NCBI RefSeq assembly: GCF_900142695.1 | Contig: NZ_FRBU01000002.1 | Coordinates: 62,001 to 126,000 of the forward strand | DNA length: 64,000 nucleotides | Source of the DNA: Flavobacterium xanthum | Lineage (GTDB): Bacteria > Bacteroidota > Bacteroidia > Flavobacteriales > Flavobacteriaceae | Direction: 5' to 3' | In this document: positions 53,464-63,083 of the stretch, one piece after another | Layout: each line of letters begins with the position of its first letter | Position numbering within the stretch: position 1 is the first letter of the stretch | The notes under the pieces: model-generated | What the model saw: the letters and a program-made list of their open reading frames with translations, nothing else | What the model was told of the DNA's origin: nothing | Databases searched by the model: none | Program-made: the position numbers and the translations under genes

Positions 53464-54450
53464 TTATTTAGTTATATTTTGAACATCAATACCATTGGAG
53501 GAATGAATCTTGCCTTTATCATCTACAATAATACATTCAACACCTTTAATTTGATTTACTAAATCCAACCCGACATCCACCCCCAGCACAAAAATTCCAG
53601 TTGCTAAAGCATCTGCGATCTCAGTTTTTTTAGCAAAAACGGATACACTTACTACTCCTGTAGCTGGATAACCTGTTCTGGGATCGATAATATGAGAATA
53701 GCGAATGCCATTAAAAATAACGTATTTCTCATAACTACCTGATGTTTCCACGGCACTATCTTCGATGGGAAAAGTTGCAAATATTTTATTTTTGTTCAAA
53801 GGATTTACTATTCCAATATTCCAAGATTTGCCATCTGGTTGTTTTCCCCAGGCATTAATATCTCCTGAAACATTTACAATTCCAGCTGTACAGCCTTTTG
53901 AGAATAACAAATCCTTTATTTTGTCAGCAATAAATCCCTGTCCTATTCCGCCTAAGCCTAGCTTCATTCCCGCTGATTTTAGAAAAATAGTCTGTTCTTT
54001 TTTATTTAAAATAATATTTTTGTATCCAATTTTTGCAACTGATTTTTTTATGGCTTCCTCCGTCGGCATTGTTTTCATGCTACCGTCAAATTTCCATATT
54101 TTATCCATGGAAGCGTACGAAATATCAAATGCACCCTTTGTAATTTGAGAAATTTTGATGGAACGTTCTACTAAATCAAAAACTTCTGCATCTACTTTTA
54201 CAGGTTTTATTCCTGCATTTCTATTTACGTCAGAAATTTGTGTAGTGGGAATCCAATCAGAAATTAAATTCTCGATACGTTTTACTTCGGCTACAGCCAA
54301 ATCAATATATTCATTAGCTTTTATAGTGTCGGTAGCAACAGCGGTTACCTCAAAAGGACTTCCTAACATTGACAACCTTCGCTTGTGCGCAATTTGTGCA
54401 TTAGCTACTATTAATGCTAACAAAAAACCTATACAGACTGTTTTTCTCAT
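53464..54450 (-). CDS. FAD:protein FMN transferase (ApbE family), exported
   Basis: 328 residues with signal peptide ending VANAQ. ApbE motifs: SMLGSPFEVTAVA, KLGLGGIGQGFIADKI near 165-180, NVSGDINAWGK, the SHIIDPRTGYPATGVVSVSV segment, and the metal-binding ADALATGIFVLG. It attaches FMN to Thr or Ser of extracytoplasmic proteins. Its neighbours, DUF4266 and DUF3570, are candidate substrates or partners. The start overlaps the thioredoxin stop by 4 bp. Confidence 0.93.
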   Translation of the reverse strand: MRKTVCIGFLLALIVANAQIAHKRRLSMLGSPFEVTAVATDTIKANEYIDLAVAEVKRIENLISDWIPTTQISDVNRNAGIKPVKVDAEVFDLVERSIKISQITKGAFDISYASMDKIWKFDGSMKTMPTEEAIKKSVAKIGYKNIILNKKEQTIFLKSAGMKLGLGGIGQGFIADKIKDLLFSKGCTAGIVNVSGDINAWGKQPDGKSWNIGIVNPLNKNKIFATFPIEDSAVETSGSYEKYVIFNGIRYSHIIDPRTGYPATGVVSVSVFAKKTEIADALATGIFVLGVDVGLDLVNQIKGVECIIVDDKGKIHSSNGIDVQNITK

Positions 54451-54884
54451 TTGATTTCAAAAGAATGAATGAGTTGAATGTATTGCTCTGGACCTGTGTT
54501 CTTATATCCTGTTATCCCTAATACCCTGCCCGTTTTATCTAAAAGAAGTACCAGTGGGAAATTTCCAGATTTATTATATTCCGAAGCCAATTTTTTATTG
54601 CTACTTGTTACTTCAGCACCTAACAAATTTGCTTTTTTCTTTGGAAAATCAGCTTTGTACAAGACCCATTTTTCATCGGCTTCCTTTTTAAATTCTTTAG
54701 ATTGCCAAATTGTTTTATCTAATTTAATACAAGGTGCACACCAATCAGATCCGGAAAACACAAGTATAATATTTTTATTTTCTGCAATAGCTTGCGATTT
54801 TGCTTCTTCAAAACTAGATTTCCAGTTTTGGGAATAGCCCATTGTCCCTATGAAAAGAAACAAAATCAATATATTTTTTTTCAT
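54447..54884 (-). CDS. Exported thioredoxin-like protein
   Basis: 145 residues. Signal peptide (MKKNILILFLFIGTMGYSQ) and thioredoxin fold with active site CAPC in SGSDWCAPCIKLDKTIW, and cis-Pro region NFPLVLLLDKTG. Thiol reductase or oxidase in the periplasm. First gene of the thioredoxin-ApbE-DUF4266-DUF3570 unit, so a role in maintaining the Cys of DUF4266 is possible. Confidence 0.92.
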   Translation of the reverse strand: MKKNILILFLFIGTMGYSQNWKSSFEEAKSQAIAENKNIILVFSGSDWCAPCIKLDKTIWQSKEFKKEADEKWVLYKADFPKKKANLLGAEVTSSNKKLASEYNKSGNFPLVLLLDKTGRVLGITGYKNTGPEQYIQLIHSFEIK

Positions 54885-55027
54885 TGTAATTGCATTTTAA
54901 ATTCCTAGTAAAATTATTGGTTTTATTTTGTTTTGGAACCCGCTAAATTCTATCTTAAGTCAATATTAATTTAGGTAGAAAATTAAGTTTATAAATTAAT
55001 TATATTTTTACACAAAAATATAAATAC

Positions 55028-57127
55028 ATGAATTTATCAAAAAAAATCTCTCCATTCTATTACTTACTTCTTTTTTATATTACCGTTAGTTTCTTTTTAA
55101 GAATAATTCTCTTTTTTCATCCTATAACTCAAGCTACCTTTTCTGGGGTGGATACCGTATCCTTATTTGTATTTGGCTTTTTATCTGACTTTTTTGTTTT
55201 TGTGCTAGTAAGCGGCTTCTTATGGCTGTACCTTATTTTTATATCTAATTCCAAATATTTTAAACCTTATGGCTATTTCATCCTTGGATTATTCGTTGCA
55301 CTGTTGCTTTATATTTCCTTTGGAAACACGGTGCTCAATGAATATGGAAGTGCTTTACCCAAAATCGTAATTGCCTTTCTTTCGATAAAAACAGTTTTAT
55401 TCGCATTGCTTCTTTTTTTACCTAGATATAGGAGCCAAATTCGGTATTGGCTGTTTTCCTTTGTGATCTTTTTATATGTGGTTTTAATTTTGCAAAACGG
55501 GATCAGTGAATACTTTTTTTGGAATGAATTTGGAGTGAAGTACAATTTTATAGCTGTAAATTATCTAATTTATACCAATGAAGTTATAGGAAACATTATG
55601 GAATCGTATCCTGTCATTCCCATATTTTCAGCCCTTTTCATCATTGCTGGACTAGTAACCTACGTTATTGTAAAAAAATCGAAAGTTTATATCGACAGTA
55701 TTCCTGCTTTCGTTGAAAAAATGAAAATTTCAGGAATTTATTTCCTTCTTTTTGGAATGTCACTTTTCGCTATTCCAGCTTTATCAGTTAAGGAAAATTC
55801 TCAAAATATTTTTGCAAATGAATTGCAAGCGAACGGAATTTATAAGTTTTATTTGGCATTTATGAATAGTGAATTAGACTATTTTAAATTTTATAAAACC
55901 GTTCCTAGTGCTGATGCCTATGCACAATTAAAGCAGCAGATTCCGCAAATTTCGGGAGAAACGACCTTGAGACTAATTCAAAGTGAAGCTGCTGAAAACC
56001 ATAAGAATGTGGTTTTGATAACGATCGAAAGTTACAGTGCGGAATTTATGAAAATGTATGGAAACGAGAAAAAAATCACTCCTTTTCTAGATAGCTTGGC
56101 AACAAAAAGTTTGGTTTTTACGAATCTTTACGCAGTAGGAAACAGAACAGTGCGTGGCCTTGAAGCGGTTACACTATGTTTTCCTCCTACAGCAGGCGAA
56201 AGTGTTGTAAAAAGGAAAGACAATAAAAATAAATTCTCAACTGGAGCTATATTTAAAGAAAAAGGATATGCCGTCAAATTCATGTATGGAGGCGATGCTT
56301 TCTTTGATAATATGGAAGATTTTTTCGCAGGAAATCAATACGATATTGTAGATAAAAAGACGTTTGCACCAAACGAAATTACTTTCGATAATATTTGGGG
56401 AGTTTGTGATGAAGATATGTACAATAAAGCTATTGGGATTATGAATAAAGAGGCTTCTACTAACAAGCCATTTTTTAATCATATTATGACGGTGAGTAAC
56501 CACAGACCCTTTACTTACCCCAATGGAAAAATTGATATTCCCGGCGATGCAAAATCGCGAGATGGTGGTGTAAAATATACTGATTTTGCCATCAAAAAAT
56601 TCTTTGAAATGGCTAAAAAACAGCCTTGGTTCACGAATACTGTATTTGTCATTTTAGCAGATCATTGTGCTTCGAGTGCTGGTAAAACAGAACTTCCTGC
56701 AGATAAATACAGAATTCCTGCTATGATTTTTAGTCCTGGATTTGTAGCACCTCAAAACTACACTAATTTAATGTCACAAATTGATGTTATGCCAACCGTT
56801 TTAGGGCTATTAAACTTTAAATACCAAAGTAAATTTTATGGTCAAGATGTGTTAAAACCAGATTATAAACCTAGAGCCTTGATTGCCACATACCAGGATT
56901 TAGGATTGATAAAAGACAATATTTTAACGGTTATTTCACCTAAAAAAAGCGTCAAACAGTTTCAGCTAGCATTGAAACCAAACCAGACAGTACCGTTGGA
57001 TTTCCAAATATTCTACGAACAAACGCCATTGAAAAAAGAAAGAACAGATTTAGTAAACGAAACTGTTTCATACTATCAAACTGCCTCCGATATATTGAAA
57101 AATAAGAAGTATCAAAAAATTAATTAG
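55028..57127 (+). CDS. LTA synthase-family sulfatase (alkaline phosphatase superfamily)
   Basis: 699 residues. Five N-terminal membrane spans (about 10-30, 45-72, 83-100, 112-132, 140-158) and a large extracytoplasmic sulfatase domain: VVLITIESYSAEFM with metal-binding Glu334, nucleophile Thr374 in GNRTVRGLEA, and later FVILADHCAS. This is the LtaS/OpgB-type phosphoglycerol or phosphoethanolamine transferase pattern. A Gram-negative has no lipoteichoic acid, so a glycan or lipid decoration role is more likely. Divergent from the thioredoxin gene. Confidence 0.9.
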   Translation: MNLSKKISPFYYLLLFYITVSFFLRIILFFHPITQATFSGVDTVSLFVFGFLSDFFVFVLVSGFLWLYLIFISNSKYFKPYGYFILGLFVALLLYISFGNTVLNEYGSALPKIVIAFLSIKTVLFALLLFLPRYRSQIRYWLFSFVIFLYVVLILQNGISEYFFWNEFGVKYNFIAVNYLIYTNEVIGNIMESYPVIPIFSALFIIAGLVTYVIVKKSKVYIDSIPAFVEKMKISGIYFLLFGMSLFAIPALSVKENSQNIFANELQANGIYKFYLAFMNSELDYFKFYKTVPSADAYAQLKQQIPQISGETTLRLIQSEAAENHKNVVLITIESYSAEFMKMYGNEKKITPFLDSLATKSLVFTNLYAVGNRTVRGLEAVTLCFPPTAGESVVKRKDNKNKFSTGAIFKEKGYAVKFMYGGDAFFDNMEDFFAGNQYDIVDKKTFAPNEITFDNIWGVCDEDMYNKAIGIMNKEASTNKPFFNHIMTVSNHRPFTYPNGKIDIPGDAKSRDGGVKYTDFAIKKFFEMAKKQPWFTNTVFVILADHCASSAGKTELPADKYRIPAMIFSPGFVAPQNYTNLMSQIDVMPTVLGLLNFKYQSKFYGQDVLKPDYKPRALIATYQDLGLIKDNILTVISPKKSVKQFQLALKPNQTVPLDFQIFYEQTPLKKERTDLVNETVSYYQTASDILKNKKYQKIN

Positions 57128-57131
57128 CATA

Positions 57132-57167
57132 AAAAAACGGGTGAGATATAAGTCTCACCCGTTTTTT
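57132..57167. terminator. Terminator after the LtaS-like gene
   Basis: AAAAAACGGGTGAGA (57132-57146) is perfectly complementary to TCTCACCCGTTTTTT (57153-57167) with a short 6-nt loop. It is followed by a T run on the plus strand and also serves the convergent S1/P1-like gene. Confidence 0.93.
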
Positions 57168-57184
57168 AATTAGAAAAGTAGCAT

Positions 57185-58183
57185 TTATTCTTTTTCATTT
57201 ATTAAACCAAAGAGACTTCCCTTTTCAAAGGTTTTCAAATCTTTTTTTAGATTTTTGCTGTTGCGTTTTGTAAGTTCAGTAGCATCGAGATTGCTTAAGT
57301 CTGGTTTTCCAGCATTGACCCAAGCCGTATACCAAAAACTTGCTGTTGCTGTAATCGCTTTCTTCATTTGTTGTTCCACCATCCCGTTTAAATCTGTATG
57401 CAATTTACCTGCATACTCATCAGAATATAACATTCCACCATATTTGTTTTTCACAATAGTTCCAGCGGCATCCGTTACGTACATTTTGTTTTCAGGAGTT
57501 GCAGTTCTTAGTTTTTTATCGGTAGCCAATAAAGGTTCCACTAAACTGTGGGTGTCAAAAATGATATCCCAAGTAGCCTTCTCCACATTTTCTAAATATT
57601 TCCCTTGCGCTACATTCAATTTATAGTTTTTTACAAACAATTCAGGCAAACGACTTTCCCATAAAGAATGAATTCCTTTTTGGTTGGTATTTTGTCCATC
57701 ATGATTGTCTGAAGTATGCAATGGCATGTGTGCATCTGCAATATAGTGACCTAAATCACCCGCGATGAAAAGGATTTCATTTTTTCTTTTATCTTTAAAA
57801 GCTTTAGTTAATTTGGCCATCATATCTTGAATGTGCCAAGGTAAGATTCCATTTTTAGTCAAAAACTTTTCATCATATTTAGACTTTGCTTCTTCCATAG
57901 TTTTAGGAAAAGTCTCTACTGCACCAAAATTCTCCATATCAAAATAATGACGTGGCGGCTCCATTTTGTCGTTTAAGACGTTCCTTCTTAAATCTGGAAC
58001 AGTAGATGCTTGTGTGATGTAATCAATGTGATTGTAAAAAAAAGTTTGCAATGGTTTTGGCAATGCCATTACAGCTGCTCTGTTAATTCGTTCATGACCG
58101 ATAACTCCCCATGACAAAAGAAGAAAGGCAACGCCAAGTGCAGATAAAGCAATAAACGTAGGTCTAATTTTAAAATTTTTCAT
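57185..58183 (-). CDS. S1/P1 nuclease / zinc-dependent phospholipase C family protein
   Basis: 332 residues with a signal or anchor ending just before Trp (LLLSWGVIGHERINRA). Zinc-ligand motifs in order: W-G-x-x-G-H near the mature N-terminus, ASTVPDLRR, RHYFDMENFG, DLGHYIADAHMPLHTSDNHDG, and HSLWESRLPEL. These match the S1/P1 nuclease and PLC fold with three zincs. Likely a secreted nuclease/3'-nucleotidase or phosphodiesterase. Activity specificity cannot be decided. Confidence 0.85.
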   Translation of the reverse strand: MKNFKIRPTFIALSALGVAFLLLSWGVIGHERINRAAVMALPKPLQTFFYNHIDYITQASTVPDLRRNVLNDKMEPPRHYFDMENFGAVETFPKTMEEAKSKYDEKFLTKNGILPWHIQDMMAKLTKAFKDKRKNEILFIAGDLGHYIADAHMPLHTSDNHDGQNTNQKGIHSLWESRLPELFVKNYKLNVAQGKYLENVEKATWDIIFDTHSLVEPLLATDKKLRTATPENKMYVTDAAGTIVKNKYGGMLYSDEYAGKLHTDLNGMVEQQMKKAITATASFWYTAWVNAGKPDLSNLDATELTKRNSKNLKKDLKTFEKGSLFGLINEKE

Positions 58184-58281
58184 TAAATTTATTTTTTTTG
58201 AAAGACAAATGTATTTCTTTAATTCGTTATTAGAAAAAAAAGGATTTAAGATTGTGTTAATTAAAAAAGAAAACTACAACT

Positions 58282-59031
58282 ATGTTTCGACATCAAGGAA
58301 AAAATAGAACTTTTGTTCACAATCTTCGTTTGGCTACTTTATTATCATTTGTAGCTGGAATTGTAAATATTACGGGAGTTTTATCCATTCAAACTTTAAC
58401 TACTAATGTTACGGGACATTTCGCCTATTTTGCCGAAGAGATTATGAAACGGGATTTCGTAGCCGCTATTACTTTTTTTGTATTCACTATTTTCTTTTTA
58501 TTAGGTGCCTTTACCTCTAATTTTTTAGCAGAACTAATTTCAAAAAAACATCCAAATCTATCTCATGTACTGCCCATTTCTATAGAAATGATTGTTTTGA
58601 TTGCGGTTGGTATTTTTGGAACCCAAACATCCCTATCGAGTTTGGAAGGAAAATGGATTGCTTTTTCGATGCTTTTCGCCATGGGAATACAAAACTCTTT
58701 AGTGACAAAAATTTCACAATCTATAGTTCGAACTACCCATCTAACCGGGCTTTTTACAGACTTAGGAATTGAACTGTCTCAATTGTTTTTTTATAAAAAG
58801 CCAGAGGAAAAGAAAAAATTAAAAATAAGTATCTATCTTCGGTTGTCCATCATCATTTTCTTTTTTATTGGCTGTTTTTCAGGTGGTTTTCTCTATAATA
58901 CACTGAAAATAAAAACACTTTTTATTGCTGCTACTTTTTTATTAATTGCTCTTATGTATGATTATATCCGACTGCAATTTCATGTGATTAAAAGAAAAAC
59001 ATTTAATCATAAAACTATTTTAGATAAATAA
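58282..59031 (+). CDS. YoaK/DUF1275 family membrane protein
   Basis: 249 residues, six hydrophobic spans. AGIVNITGVLSIQTLTTNVTGHFAYFA near 24-50 is the DUF1275 signature; GIQNSLVTKISQSIVRTTHLTGLFTDLG follows. Function unknown. Its 3' end overlaps the convergent yeiH gene by 17 bp. Confidence 0.9.
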   Translation: MFRHQGKNRTFVHNLRLATLLSFVAGIVNITGVLSIQTLTTNVTGHFAYFAEEIMKRDFVAAITFFVFTIFFLLGAFTSNFLAELISKKHPNLSHVLPISIEMIVLIAVGIFGTQTSLSSLEGKWIAFSMLFAMGIQNSLVTKISQSIVRTTHLTGLFTDLGIELSQLFFYKKPEEKKKLKISIYLRLSIIIFFFIGCFSGGFLYNTLKIKTLFIAATFLLIALMYDYIRLQFHVIKRKTFNHKTILDK

Positions 59032-59992
59032 TTGCAATTAATGTAGCAATGGCAATGCATATCCAAAGCAAAATCCCTTGTGCTAAAGGTTTTATTCCTA
59101 CCGCTTTTAAAATAGCTCCATTTAATCCGGCTCCAATTAGAAATAAAGTTATGGTCAAACCAATTTTAGAAATTGAAACAAAATAGGGTGTAATAATCTT
59201 CATTTGTGGCAAATAAGTAGTTGAAATCATAGCCAAAATAAACAATCCTATAAAGTAAGGAATTTTAATTTTCTTTGTATTATTTTTAAAAATAAAGGAA
59301 GTGATCAACGCTACAGGAATAATCCAAAGCGCTCGTGCTAATTTTACTGTTGTAGCTATCTGCAAGGCTTCCGCACCATATTTACTTGCCGCTCCTACTA
59401 CAGAACTGGTGTCATGTATGGCAATAGCACACCACAAGCCGAACTCTTGTTGAGATAAACCCAACCACTGCCCTACTGCTGGAAACACAAAAAGCGCTAC
59501 TGAATTCAGAATAAATATGACTCCCAGAGCGACAGAAGTTTCTTTTTCATTGGATTTGATTACGGGAGCGATTGCTGCAATGGCGCTACCTCCACAAATT
59601 GCAGTACCGCATGAAATTAAATGAGCTGTTTTCTTCTCGATTTTGAGCCATTTTCCTAAAAAAGTTCCTAAAACCAAAGTGGTGAAAATAGAAATTACGG
59701 TAAACAAGAAACCTTCTTTTCCTGCTGATACCGCACTATGAATATTCATGCCAAATCCCAAACCCACAACTGAAAATTGCAACAAATAGTTAGTCGCTTT
59801 ATGATTTAATTTTAAAAATGGATGTCCAAAAAGATTGGCCACTAGTAATCCTAATACTAAGGCTATAGGCGGTGAAACAAAAATTGTGGTACAAAACAAT
59901 AGCAACACAACAAAAATCAGTTGCTGCAATGTGGCATTAACTTTAAAAAAAATAAAAGGTTGTTTTTGAATTTCTTTTTGATGCGTTTCCAT
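59015..59992 (-). CDS. YeiH-family putative sulfate exporter (UPF0324)
   Basis: 325 residues, about ten hydrophobic spans. Family pieces: NYLLQFSVVGLGFGMNIHSAV, HLISCGTAICGGSAIAAIAPVI, AIAIHDTSSVVGAASKYG and IGAGLNGAILKAVGIKPL. YeiH-type proteins are often found with LysR regulators of sulfur metabolism, and the gene upstream here is such a LysR protein, 75 bp away on the same strand. Substrate is not proven. Confidence 0.9.
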   Translation of the reverse strand: METHQKEIQKQPFIFFKVNATLQQLIFVVLLLFCTTIFVSPPIALVLGLLVANLFGHPFLKLNHKATNYLLQFSVVGLGFGMNIHSAVSAGKEGFLFTVISIFTTLVLGTFLGKWLKIEKKTAHLISCGTAICGGSAIAAIAPVIKSNEKETSVALGVIFILNSVALFVFPAVGQWLGLSQQEFGLWCAIAIHDTSSVVGAASKYGAEALQIATTVKLARALWIIPVALITSFIFKNNTKKIKIPYFIGLFILAMISTTYLPQMKIITPYFVSISKIGLTITLFLIGAGLNGAILKAVGIKPLAQGILLWICIAIATLIAIIYLK

Positions 59993-60067
59993 TGTAAAGT
60001 AATTGAATTATTACAGTACAAAGGTGAAGCGATTAATCTATTAATACCAATCGCAAATTATAATCCG

Positions 60068-60964
60068 TTATAACTTTAAATTATAATGATTTGAAATGTT
60101 TTGGATAAACAAATCTGAAAGCGAATCAGTTTTTCCTTGCAAGGTGATGATATAAAAGAAACGTTCAATAATCAGGTCTTTAATATCTAATATTCCTAAT
60201 TCATTGCTTTCAAGTTCTTTTTTTATCGCATGAATTGATATAAAAGCCACACAATCAGAGTTCATTAAATAGGATTTTATACTTTCAGTACTGCCTAATT
60301 GCATTTCAATTTGCAATTCTGATAGTTTAATTTCAAATGGTTTCAGGGCATGTTCAATAACTTCAAGTGTTCCTGAACCTTGTTCTCGCATTAAAAAATG
60401 CATTCTTTTTAAATCCTCTTGCGTCACTTCATCAAGATTGCTTAAAGGATTGGAACTGCTGCAAACTAAAACCAATTCGTCCTTTAAAAACTCGGTATAT
60501 TTAATGGATTTATTTTTGGATTGTCCTTCTACAATTCCAATTTCTATCTCCTGCTTTAGTAAAGCGCTTTCAATTTGTTCTGTATTTCCGTTAAGTAAAC
60601 TCACTTTTACATCTTGCAATTTTTGATGAAAACGAGCTAAAAGTGGTGGAATAATATACTGAGAGATTGTTGTACTGGCACCTATTCGCAACAATCCAGA
60701 ACGTTGATTAATCAGTGTACTCATATCAAAATCTATTTCGCGGTACACTTCAAAAATACTTTTGGTATGTTGTAACAACACTTCGCCAGCAGTTGTCAAG
60801 GAAATTTTTGATCCACTTCTATCAAAAAGTTTAATCTTATAATATTCTTCTAACTCCTGAATGTGCTTTGAAATCGCTGGTTGCGTAATAAACAATTCCG
60901 CTGCTGCTTTTGTAAAACTCAATCGATTGGCAACCGTATAAAACACTTTTAGTCTAAAATCCAT
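60068..60964 (-). CDS. LysR-family transcriptional regulator (CysL-like)
   Basis: 298 residues from MDFRLKVFYTVANRLSFTKAAAELFITQPAISKHI, a canonical LysR helix-turn-helix. The longer start overlaps the VWA gene. Residues about 90-298 are the LysR substrate-binding domain (LLRIGASTTISQYIIPPLLARF). Neighbourhood with yeiH suggests control of a sulfur-related exporter, responding to a small thiol or sulfur metabolite. Confidence 0.92.
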   Translation of the reverse strand: MDFRLKVFYTVANRLSFTKAAAELFITQPAISKHIQELEEYYKIKLFDRSGSKISLTTAGEVLLQHTKSIFEVYREIDFDMSTLINQRSGLLRIGASTTISQYIIPPLLARFHQKLQDVKVSLLNGNTEQIESALLKQEIEIGIVEGQSKNKSIKYTEFLKDELVLVCSSSNPLSNLDEVTQEDLKRMHFLMREQGSGTLEVIEHALKPFEIKLSELQIEMQLGSTESIKSYLMNSDCVAFISIHAIKKELESNELGILDIKDLIIERFFYIITLQGKTDSLSDLFIQNISNHYNLKL

Positions 60965-60983
60965 GTTATTTTCTCGTATTTGC

Positions 60984-63011
60984 TTAAAGCAATCCATTGT
61001 ATTTTCGAACAAACCACTCTGTAGCAAGTAAAATGGAGATCAATATTAATAACCAAACCCAGTCAATCAAAGGTGTTTTGGTTACACTATTTTTCTGTAT
61101 TGCTTTGTAATCCTCGTTTTCCAAAAGTGTTTTTATTAAACCATTTATTTGGTCTGGAAAATATACCTTGCCCTCCGTTTGCGATGCTAATTGCGCCAAT
61201 TTGGCTACATCAGGATTGATAAATTGCTTTTCGATATCAAAATCAAGAATTTCAAAACTGCTGGAGTAAGTCGTTCCAGAATTTAATTCTTTTACTGAGA
61301 AGGAATAAGAACACGATTTTAATCTATCCAGATTCACTTTATAGGAGTTGTTTCCTTTCAATAAATCGTAGTTCGTCGTTTGTTTCGTTTTAGTATTAGT
61401 AACAGCAATTGTCAATCTTGCTTTTTCGTCGAATTCATAGTTTTTATTAAAATATTGAGCTGTAATTTCGATTGCTTCGCCTGAGTTGTAAAAACTTTCA
61501 TGTTCCACTACCAATGATTTTTTGGAGTTATTAGAAGCTAAAAATTGAACAACCTTATCTATGAAAAGATCGTATTTCTCAAATGATTGTGTATCTACAT
61601 GTGTTTGTAAACGCCATTTCCAACTATTTTCACCCAAAAGATAAGCAACTCGTTTGCCTTGATTTTCTGCAAAAGCGAGCAAAGGCGCGTTCGTCTCGAT
61701 TGTTCTAATTTTAGACGAAAGTAAAACTGAGATTGCTCCCTTTGTAGTAACGGTACCAAAAGCATTTTGTAAAGGCGTGAAATTTTCAAACCCAATATTC
61801 TCCAATGCAAACAAGTTAAATTGCTTATTAAAAACGGATAAATAATCCTCTTTTTGTCCGCTCATTTTAAAGTCTAAATTATCCTGTTGCTGATTTAAAA
61901 AATTAAAATCTGTATTGTTACCAGTAATAATAAACGTATTGATTCCAGCCATTTTACTATTCTCAAAAATAGTTTTGAATTCAGCAGTAGGTTGGTAAAA
62001 AATAAGAATAGTATAATCTTGTACTGATTTGATATCATTAGGCCTAACAATTGTCACTTTGCGTTGTACATTAGATTCAATTGCTCTTTTTAATGCTCCT
62101 AAATCAGGATGGCTGATTGCCGAAACGAGTGCAATAGCAGTCTTTTGATCCAGTACTTCAACGGCAAAATTCTTCGTATTATTATACTTGTTCTTTTCCT
62201 GTTCTTTGGATGAAATAGTTGCTTTAAAAAGTTGTAATCCTATTTTATCAGCGGGCAAGAGCAGGCTAACTGTTTCCGTTTTTTTAGAAGCTGAAAAAGC
62301 AATCGGTTGTTTGCTATAGATTGTTTTTCCTTGCGAAATAATAAAATCAGCCGTTATGCTTTTAGTTCCTGAATAGTGCAAAAAAGCTTCTACAGGAAAT
62401 TTGTTCTTATGAAAAGCATATTTATTCACGTTCAATTGATTGATTTTGAAATCTAAAAAAGTAGTCGTATCTCCTACTACAAGGGGATATACTTTATTTG
62501 TAGCATCAAAACTATACACATAATCATTACCTGAAGTTTGGTTTCCATCGGTAATCAATACTGTTGGATAACTAGTATTTTTATATATACTTTTTAAATT
62601 TTTGGAGACAGCATCTATATTGGTTTGCGTTCCTTTAAAGTCAAGTGTGGTTGCAGGTTCAAAATCATCTGAAAATCGATACAATTGCACGTCAAATTTT
62701 TCTTGTAACGCCGAGTTTGCTTCTAATTTTTTATACAATTCCACTGCTTTTTCATTCGCATTTAAAAACGAAACTGAGCTAGAGTTATCCACTACAATAG
62801 GTAGAGGCGTTTTTACGGTTTCAAGGGTGTTTTTAGTTAATGTTGGATTAATCAATAACAGTAAAATTCCAAAAATGGATAAAAAACGTAAGAAAGCCAA
62901 AAACCAACCGACTTTCGATTTGTTTTTGGCTTTGTGGATATATTGAAAATAGGATAAACCACCTGCTATTAATAAAGAAAAAAGTAATAATAGTATGGTG
63001 GTTGTGGTCAT
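60984..63011 (-). CDS. Membrane-anchored VWA-like protein (BatA-related N-terminus)
   Basis: 675 residues from MTTTTILLLLFSLLIAGG at 63011. Two N-terminal membrane spans (TILLLLFSLLIAGGLSYFQYI; FLAFLRFLSIFGILLLLINPTL) and a C-terminal span (LIDWVWLLILISILLATEWFV). The middle carries a von Willebrand A-like region with PIVVDNSSSVSFL (MIDAS-like DxSxS) near 78-90 and VLITDGNQTSGND. Resembles large flavobacterial VWA proteins of unknown role. 72 bp from fabG. Confidence 0.8.
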   Translation of the reverse strand: MTTTTILLLLFSLLIAGGLSYFQYIHKAKNKSKVGWFLAFLRFLSIFGILLLLINPTLTKNTLETVKTPLPIVVDNSSSVSFLNANEKAVELYKKLEANSALQEKFDVQLYRFSDDFEPATTLDFKGTQTNIDAVSKNLKSIYKNTSYPTVLITDGNQTSGNDYVYSFDATNKVYPLVVGDTTTFLDFKINQLNVNKYAFHKNKFPVEAFLHYSGTKSITADFIISQGKTIYSKQPIAFSASKKTETVSLLLPADKIGLQLFKATISSKEQEKNKYNNTKNFAVEVLDQKTAIALVSAISHPDLGALKRAIESNVQRKVTIVRPNDIKSVQDYTILIFYQPTAEFKTIFENSKMAGINTFIITGNNTDFNFLNQQQDNLDFKMSGQKEDYLSVFNKQFNLFALENIGFENFTPLQNAFGTVTTKGAISVLLSSKIRTIETNAPLLAFAENQGKRVAYLLGENSWKWRLQTHVDTQSFEKYDLFIDKVVQFLASNNSKKSLVVEHESFYNSGEAIEITAQYFNKNYEFDEKARLTIAVTNTKTKQTTNYDLLKGNNSYKVNLDRLKSCSYSFSVKELNSGTTYSSSFEILDFDIEKQFINPDVAKLAQLASQTEGKVYFPDQINGLIKTLLENEDYKAIQKNSVTKTPLIDWVWLLILISILLATEWFVRKYNGLL

Positions 63012-63083
63012 ATTTTGGTCGTATTCAAAAATCAATTTAGGTTCTCAGAATGGTATCCTGAAAACTAAATACCGATTCTTATT

